Of a stretch of DNA of 64,000 nucleotides, positions 59,358-64,000 are shown in pieces. The translations under genes and the position numbers were made by a program. The notes under the pieces are model-generated. The model made no database searches, was not told the origin of the DNA, and saw only the letters and a program-made list of their open reading frames with translations. This stretch comes from Pseudarthrobacter sp. SSS035 (lineage in GTDB: Bacteria; Actinomycetota; Actinomycetes; Actinomycetales; Micrococcaceae): the NCBI RefSeq assembly GCF_023273875.1, contig NZ_CP096882.1, forward strand, positions 124,001 through 188,000, in the 5' to 3' direction. Every line of letters begins with the position of its first letter. The first letter of the stretch is position 1.

Positions 59358-61007
59358 CTAGGACTCTATCCGGTCGTCTCGGAGAACGGTGAATCCCCTG
59401 GCTGTCAAGGCGTTCCGCAGTTCCACACGGTCGTCCAGTGCAAGATTGACGCCCTTGACTTCCTGCCAGACCTCATGGCCGCGGCCGGCCACCAGAATGG
59501 TGTCGGCCGGACCGGCCAGTTCCACGGCGCGCCGGATGGCGGCGTCGCGGGGATAAACCTCTTCGATGACACACTCCGGAGACTCCTGTTCGCGCGCTGA
59601 CCGTGCGCCCGCCAGCACATCTGCCCTGATGGCCGCAGGGTCCTCGTCGTGGGGGTCGTCATCCGTGACGATGACGATGTCGGCCAACTTTGCGGCGACG
59701 GCGCCCATGGCGGGACGCTTGCCCTGGTCGCGCTGTCCGGTGGCTCCGAAAACGACGATCACCCGGGAGCCGGGCAGCGGCGACCTGACCGCTTCCAGTG
59801 CCCGTGCCAGGGCATCAGTGTTGTGGGCGAAGTCCACGACGGCCGCCGGTTCGTCGGAGACGAGCTGCATCCGTCCCGGTACCGCGACAGTGAAGGGGTC
59901 GTGGTGGTCCAGGGCGGCCTGCACGGTGGCGGATTCCATCCCGCTGGCCAGGACCATTACCGTGGCCAGCGCGGCGTTGGCCACGTTGAAAGTGCCCGGC
60001 AGGCCGGTGTGGACATTCAGGGTAACGCCGTCGGGTCCCTGCAGGCTGAAGCCCGTACCCAGCCCACGCGCGGAGGTGGACGTTACGGTCCAGTCGGTGG
60101 GAGCTCCGCCGGGTGTCATCGAGAGGGTGGTGACCGGGATCCCTGCCGTGGCCGCAAGCCTGCGGCCCCATTCGTCGTCGACCGTTACAACAGCCTTAAG
60201 GGCACGGCCGGGCGTGAACAGCTCCGCCTTTGTGGCGAAGTAGTCCTCCATGGTCCCGTGCAGGTCCAGATGGTCCTGCGTCAGGTTCGTGAAACCGGCA
60301 ACGTCGAAGAGCACACCGTCCACCCGCTGGAAGGATACGGCGTGGGAGGAGACTTCCATGGACGCGGCGTCCAGTCCCCGTTCCCGCATGAGGGCGAGCA
60401 AGCCGTGGAGATCCGGTGACTCAGGCGTGGTCAGGAGGCTGGGAACCGGTTCTCCGCCCGCCAGGATTTCGATGGTTCCGATCAGGCCGGTCTGCTGCCC
60501 GAGCGCACGGAGCAAGGCGTTGATGAAGTACGTGGTGGTGGTCTTGCCGTTGGTTCCCGTCACACCGTACAAGCGCGGCGTCCGCCCGGCTGCTGGCTGG
60601 CTCTGGTAGATCATGGCGGACAGCGGCCCCACCACGTTGCGCGGTCCGTCCACCACAAGCACCGGCACCGATGCTTCGGCGGTATCCGCAGACAGCGCGA
60701 GAAGGCGTGCGCCGGCGTCGTCGGTCAGGACGGCCACCGCTCCCCTGCCGACCGCCTGCGACACGAAGTCTGCGCCATGGCGGGAAGCACCAGGCAGCGC
60801 CACATACAGGTCGCCCTGCTCCACGGTTCGCGAGTTCAGTGAAATTCCCGTGACGCTGATGGCAGCGGAGGCGCCCGGGACCTGCACACCGATCGCGTCG
60901 CCGATCGTGTCCAGGCTGACGGCAGCAACTGCCGTAGGCCGGAACCGCGCGGGGGCCGGTTCCCCTGCCGGCCCCGCGTTGCTGGCTGATGCGTTCTGCT
61001 CTGACAA
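59358..61007 (-). CDS. murE: UDP-MurNAc-dipeptide--diamino acid ligase MurE
   Basis: MurE adds the third amino acid of the stem. In Arthrobacter this is L-Lys, in many other actinobacteria meso-DAP, and the sequence alone does not settle it. In place of the DAP-specific DNPR motif the protein has DDDPHDEDPAAIRADVLAGA, so the Asn is an Asp here, which suggests lysine. The 549-residue protein has GVTGTNGKTTTTYFINALLR and EVSSHAVSFQRVDGVLFDVA. Its N-terminal 40 residues are extra relative to E. coli. Confidence 0.94.
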   Translation of the reverse strand: MSEQNASASNAGPAGEPAPARFRPTAVAAVSLDTIGDAIGVQVPGASAAISVTGISLNSRTVEQGDLYVALPGASRHGADFVSQAVGRGAVAVLTDDAGARLLALSADTAEASVPVLVVDGPRNVVGPLSAMIYQSQPAAGRTPRLYGVTGTNGKTTTTYFINALLRALGQQTGLIGTIEILAGGEPVPSLLTTPESPDLHGLLALMRERGLDAASMEVSSHAVSFQRVDGVLFDVAGFTNLTQDHLDLHGTMEDYFATKAELFTPGRALKAVVTVDDEWGRRLAATAGIPVTTLSMTPGGAPTDWTVTSTSARGLGTGFSLQGPDGVTLNVHTGLPGTFNVANAALATVMVLASGMESATVQAALDHHDPFTVAVPGRMQLVSDEPAAVVDFAHNTDALARALEAVRSPLPGSRVIVVFGATGQRDQGKRPAMGAVAAKLADIVIVTDDDPHDEDPAAIRADVLAGARSAREQESPECVIEEVYPRDAAIRRAVELAGPADTILVAGRGHEVWQEVKGVNLALDDRVELRNALTARGFTVLRDDRIES

Positions 61008-61097
61008 GGGAATCTCCGATGGTGGTGCTAGTGGATCATGCCCGCGGGAGACTGCTTCCGCTGCGGGCGTTGGGGGAAACTGCTGCCTGGCTTGATG

Positions 61098-62894
61098 CTA
61101 CTTGGCGTACTGCGGCAGCCTGGCCGGTTCACCCGTGGACGGCTGGACGTTGTAAGTGCGCAGCGCCTGGCTCATGACCGAACGGAACACGGGCCCCTGC
61201 GTAATGCCGTAGATATTGCCCTTGGGCCGCTGCAGCACCACCTCAACAATAAACCGGGGATCATCCATCGGTGCCATCCCCACAATTGAAGCGGTGTAGC
61301 CGCAGAAGCCGGACGTACCGTTCTCGCACGGCGCCTCCGACGTTCCGGTCTTGGCCCCCACCCGGTATCCGTCGATCGCGGCGTCCTTGATCTGGCCTTC
61401 GGTCACCGCGCTTTCCAGGATGTCCTGGACCTGCTGCGCGGTGCCGTCCGACACCACCTGGCGGGAAGGCTGCGGAGCGACTTTCTCCTCTGTTCCGTCC
61501 GGTGAAACGTAGGCGTCAATCAGGCGCGGCTGGAGCATCACACCGTTGTTGGCGATCGTCTGGAAGGCTCGGACCGTCTGCAGGGTGGACTGCGATACGC
61601 CCTGCCCGAACAGCACCGTGTATTCCTGGCGGCCGTCCCACTGGTCCGCCGGTGTGAGAATGCCGGAGGCCGTAGCCGGCAACCCAATGTCCGGGGCTTC
61701 GCCGATGCCGAATTTCTTAAGCCAGTCGTACCGTTGTTCCTTGGTCAGCCGCGACCCGGCCGCCACGGTGCCGGTGTTCATTGACCAGCCCAGGATTCCG
61801 GCGAGCGTGCGCTCTTCGGTGCCATGGGTAAAGGCGTCTGTGAAGGTCTGGCCGTCCACGGTGTACGACGGTCCGAGAGTGAACGTATCCAGGGGGCTGG
61901 ATTTTCCTTCTTCAATCAAGGCCGCGGCCGTGATCATCTTCTGTACCGAGCCGGGCTCATACGCCGCGGTCACGGAGCGCACGCCGCGGTCCTTGGCGGC
62001 CACCCGTCCGGGATCGTTCGGATCCGGGGCATTAGTGTCCGCCATCGCGACAATGTCACCGGTCTTGGCATCCATCACGGTGATGACACCCCACTCGGCG
62101 CCCTGTTTGTCTGACTGGCTCTGAATGGCCTGCTGGGCGAAATACTGGAGATCGGAATTGAGCGTGAGCTTGACGTCCTTGCCGTCCTCGGGCGGTGTCA
62201 GCTCATCCACGCCGACCGGAATCCGGAGACCGTCGGCACCGATCTCGAAGAGCCGCTTGCCGTCCTTCCCGCGCAGCAGCCCATCCTGGGTCTGCTCGAT
62301 CCCCGCCTGGCCCGTGTTGCCGTCCTGGAGGAAGCCGATAATGCCGCCGGCCACGGAACCGTTGGGGTACACGCGTTTACTGACGCCCTCAGTGACGATG
62401 CCGGGAATACTGAGATCCGAGACCCTGAGCTCAACGTCCGGCTTCAGGTCCTTAGCGACGATGTGGTACTTCGATTCGCCCGTCACGGCGTTCCTGAGTT
62501 CGTCAGCGTCCATGCCCAGGACAGCCGCGAGTTCGCTGATGCCCTGCTCCCGGCTGACTTCAACGAGTTTGTCCACGCCCTCCTCCAGGCGCCAGAACTT
62601 CTCTGTCTTCGTGTTGGTGGTTTGGTCCACCACAATGTTGTAGCGGATCACACTGTTGGCCAGGACCGTCCCGTTGGCGCCAAGGATGCTGCCGCGTTCG
62701 GCGGGGAGGGAAGTCTCGCGCATCCGGTAATCGAGCGCAGCTGCGGCCATCCCGCCGACGTCGAGCCCTTGGACGAAAAAGAGCTTGCCGCCCACCACTA
62801 ATAGCAGCGTCAGCATAATGCCCAGGCCGAGGCGCAGCCGCTTGGTGGCGTTAGGGGCCTTGCCGCTTTTTGCCTTGCCCGTCCTCTGCGCCAC
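61098..62894 (-). CDS. ftsI: division transpeptidase FtsI (class B PBP)
   Basis: FtsI cross-links septal peptidoglycan with FtsW. The 598-residue protein has a cytoplasmic tail, one membrane helix (about 22-42), a pedestal domain and a transpeptidase domain with active-site Ser316 and Lys319 (EPGSVQKM), the SxN motif Ser371-Met-Asn373 and KTG at 515-517. A pair of Cys in SEAPCENGTSGFCGY could form a disulfide near the active site. It lies 90 bases upstream of murE. Confidence 0.97.
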   Translation of the reverse strand: MAQRTGKAKSGKAPNATKRLRLGLGIMLTLLLVVGGKLFFVQGLDVGGMAAAALDYRMRETSLPAERGSILGANGTVLANSVIRYNIVVDQTTNTKTEKFWRLEEGVDKLVEVSREQGISELAAVLGMDADELRNAVTGESKYHIVAKDLKPDVELRVSDLSIPGIVTEGVSKRVYPNGSVAGGIIGFLQDGNTGQAGIEQTQDGLLRGKDGKRLFEIGADGLRIPVGVDELTPPEDGKDVKLTLNSDLQYFAQQAIQSQSDKQGAEWGVITVMDAKTGDIVAMADTNAPDPNDPGRVAAKDRGVRSVTAAYEPGSVQKMITAAALIEEGKSSPLDTFTLGPSYTVDGQTFTDAFTHGTEERTLAGILGWSMNTGTVAAGSRLTKEQRYDWLKKFGIGEAPDIGLPATASGILTPADQWDGRQEYTVLFGQGVSQSTLQTVRAFQTIANNGVMLQPRLIDAYVSPDGTEEKVAPQPSRQVVSDGTAQQVQDILESAVTEGQIKDAAIDGYRVGAKTGTSEAPCENGTSGFCGYTASIVGMAPMDDPRFIVEVVLQRPKGNIYGITQGPVFRSVMSQALRTYNVQPSTGEPARLPQYAK

Positions 62895-62956
62895 CGTGAT
62901 TCCCTTGCTGCTCGCCTTGATGCCTGTTTATTACCTGACTGGCTGTCCTTCAGCGG

Positions 62957-63652
62957 CTACCGGTTAGACCCCGGCACCTTCTGTTCGGGTGCTGGAACCG
63001 AACCGCCGTGGAGCTCCACGGCACGTGCCCGTGGTGCGGGCGCTTCGGCCGGCGGTGCTGCAGCGGCAGGCGCCGCTGCACGGGCCGGTGCAGGGGCCGC
63101 AGCAGGGGCCCGTTCCTCGGCAGCCGGTTTACGGTTCGTCAGCGGCTCCCACTTCGTTGCCGGGGGAACCACGGTGAGCACTCCCTCTACGGCTGGAGCA
63201 GGGATAACCGATCCAGCCGCGCCACCCTTCACCGCCGGAGTTGCCTTGCCCGTGACGGCAAGGGTGGAGAGGTCGATCTGGCCTTTGACGGTCGAAGCCA
63301 CCATGCCCAGGTCTGAGGCCTTTGCCGCCAGGTTCTGGGGCGCCTCGAAGTTTTGGACCTGCTGTGTCAGGTCCTGGTTCTGCTTGGTCAGAGTGCTTTG
63401 CTTACCCCTCAGTTCCACCAGTTGGTACTGGGAGGTAGAGACTGAGATGTTCAGGACCAGCACGGCTACGAGCGCAACAGCGAGCAGGGCGAAACACATC
63501 ACCACAAACGGCGCACGGCGCTTCTTGGGGGCGGAACGCACCACAGACAGGGGTGTGCGTTCCCTGCGGCCGGTGCCAGAAGGAAGCGACCTGATCGCCG
63601 GGGCGCTGCTGCCGGAGACGACCGGAAAGTTCTTGACGGCGGCAGTGCTCAT
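62957..63652 (-). CDS. ftsL: FtsL-like division protein with a long Ala/Pro tail
   Basis: This 231-residue bitopic protein sits in the ftsL position of the dcw cluster. It has a basic cytoplasmic region, one membrane helix (about 49-69, FVVMCFALLAVALVAVLVLN), and a short leucine-zipper-like coiled coil (about 72-103, QLVELRGKQSTLTKQNQDLT). An unusual extracytoplasmic tail of over 100 residues, rich in Ala, Pro and Glu, follows. Classical FtsL has about 100-120 residues. The start overlaps the rsmH stop by four bases. Assignment rests on position and topology. Confidence 0.88.
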   Translation of the reverse strand: MSTAAVKNFPVVSGSSAPAIRSLPSGTGRRERTPLSVVRSAPKKRRAPFVVMCFALLAVALVAVLVLNISVSTSQYQLVELRGKQSTLTKQNQDLTQQVQNFEAPQNLAAKASDLGMVASTVKGQIDLSTLAVTGKATPAVKGGAAGSVIPAPAVEGVLTVVPPATKWEPLTNRKPAAEERAPAAAPAPARAAAPAAAAPPAEAPAPRARAVELHGGSVPAPEQKVPGSNR

Positions 63653-64000
63653 GCTTCTCTCCTGGCTCTGATACGTTCCACGGCCCGCAGCCTGGCGGAG
63701 GCTGCGCGCGGATTTTCTGCAATCTCGACGGCGGTGGGAACCTCGGTGCCCTTGGTCAGGGATTTGAGGAACGCCTTGTGTTCCTCAAGCTCCACCGGAA
63801 ATCCGAGCGGCGCGGAGGATTTGGAGCCAGCCTGGAAAACTGATTTGACGATTTTGTCCTCGAGGGAGTGGTAAGACATCACCACGATGCGTCCGCCCAG
63901 GGCCGTTGCTGCCACGGCGGCAGGAACAGCGCGCTCCAGCACGTCGAGTTCCTCGTTCACTTCAATCCGAAGTGCCTGGAACGTCCGTTTGGCCGGGTGG
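63649..64000 (-). CDS. rsmH: 16S rRNA m4C1402 methyltransferase RsmH (MraW), C-terminal part
   Basis: The frame is open to the window end, so the N-terminal part lies beyond base 64000. The visible sequence, HPAKRTFQALRIEVNEELDV, RIVVMSYHSLEDKIVKSVFQ, PRAASARLRAVERIRARREA, is the conserved C-terminal third of RsmH, including the SYHSLEDR-type motif (here K). RsmH methylates C1402 of 16S rRNA. It is the first visible gene of the dcw run and is coupled to ftsL by a four-base overlap. Confidence 0.96.
   Translation of the reverse strand, partial: HPAKRTFQALRIEVNEELDVLERAVPAAVAATALGGRIVVMSYHSLEDKIVKSVFQAGSKSSAPLGFPVELEEHKAFLKSLTKGTEVPTAVEIAENPRAASARLRAVERIRARREA

Noticed and set aside
1..64000. 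tRNA or rRNA genes
   Set aside because: I saw no cloverleaf with the GGTTCGAATCC arm in a plausible context and no rRNA sequence. GTTCGACTCC at 876 lies inside a coding region.

Overview
The window looks like a chromosomal segment of a high-GC actinobacterium, most probably Arthrobacter or a close relative (Micrococcaceae). The evidence is the actinobacterial dcw cluster with ftsZ, sepF, yggT and divIVA downstream, the lipB-lipA-DUF4191 block, the glnA1/glnE/glnA2 nitrogen cluster, nrdR, a polyphosphate glucokinase, and many GTG/TTG starts with 4-base overlaps. No rRNA, tRNA or CRISPR array was found.

Bases 1 to about 20,900 are an accessory region of nested and decaying mobile DNA. It opens with a partial GIY-YIG protein (cut by the window edge) and a tandem pair of paralogous single-pass membrane proteins. 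Next comes a Tn402/Tn5053-type transposition module (tniR, tniQ, tniB, tniA). Its tniA carries an in-frame amber codon, and only one terminal repeat (6712-6736) can be found. After it are a lipoprotein, a TetR regulator divergent from a quinone-oxidoreductase-like enzyme with a palindromic operator between them, a DUF6326-like membrane protein, two P-loop kinase-like proteins (one like chloramphenicol phosphotransferase), a META-like lipoprotein and several remnants. At 15015-19825 an IS3-family element with a CGG target duplication has been split, at the codon for its second catalytic Asp, by a recombinase-in-trio (RIT) element: three overlapping tyrosine recombinases between 63-bp perfect inverted repeats, plus a 30-bp perfect palindrome at one end. 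Three copies of a roughly 40-bp repeat like IS21-family ends lie in the same region, all in one orientation.

From about 20.9 kb the sequence is core chromosome. It holds a Ser/Thr kinase, lipoate synthesis (lipB, lipA) and nitrogen assimilation. glnA1 lies behind a textbook GlnR box with phased upstream repeats. The adenylyltransferase gene glnE follows, and then glnA2, whose product lacks the adenylylation tyrosine. After that come panB, a 55-codon SPOR-like gene, map, ppgK, nrdR with its own tandem NrdR-type boxes, hisD, a flavin reductase and dnaE.

The last 20 kb, all on the minus strand, read in transcription order: rsmH (cut by the window end), ftsL-like, ftsI, murE, murF, mraY, murD, ftsW, murG, murC, ftsQ, ftsZ, pgeF, yggS, sepF, yggT, divIVA, lspA and rluD-like. 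This makes the lipid-linked peptidoglycan precursor (MurC/D/E/F, MraY, MurG), polymerises and cross-links it at the septum (FtsW, FtsI), and builds and positions the divisome (FtsZ, SepF, FtsQ, FtsL, DivIVA).
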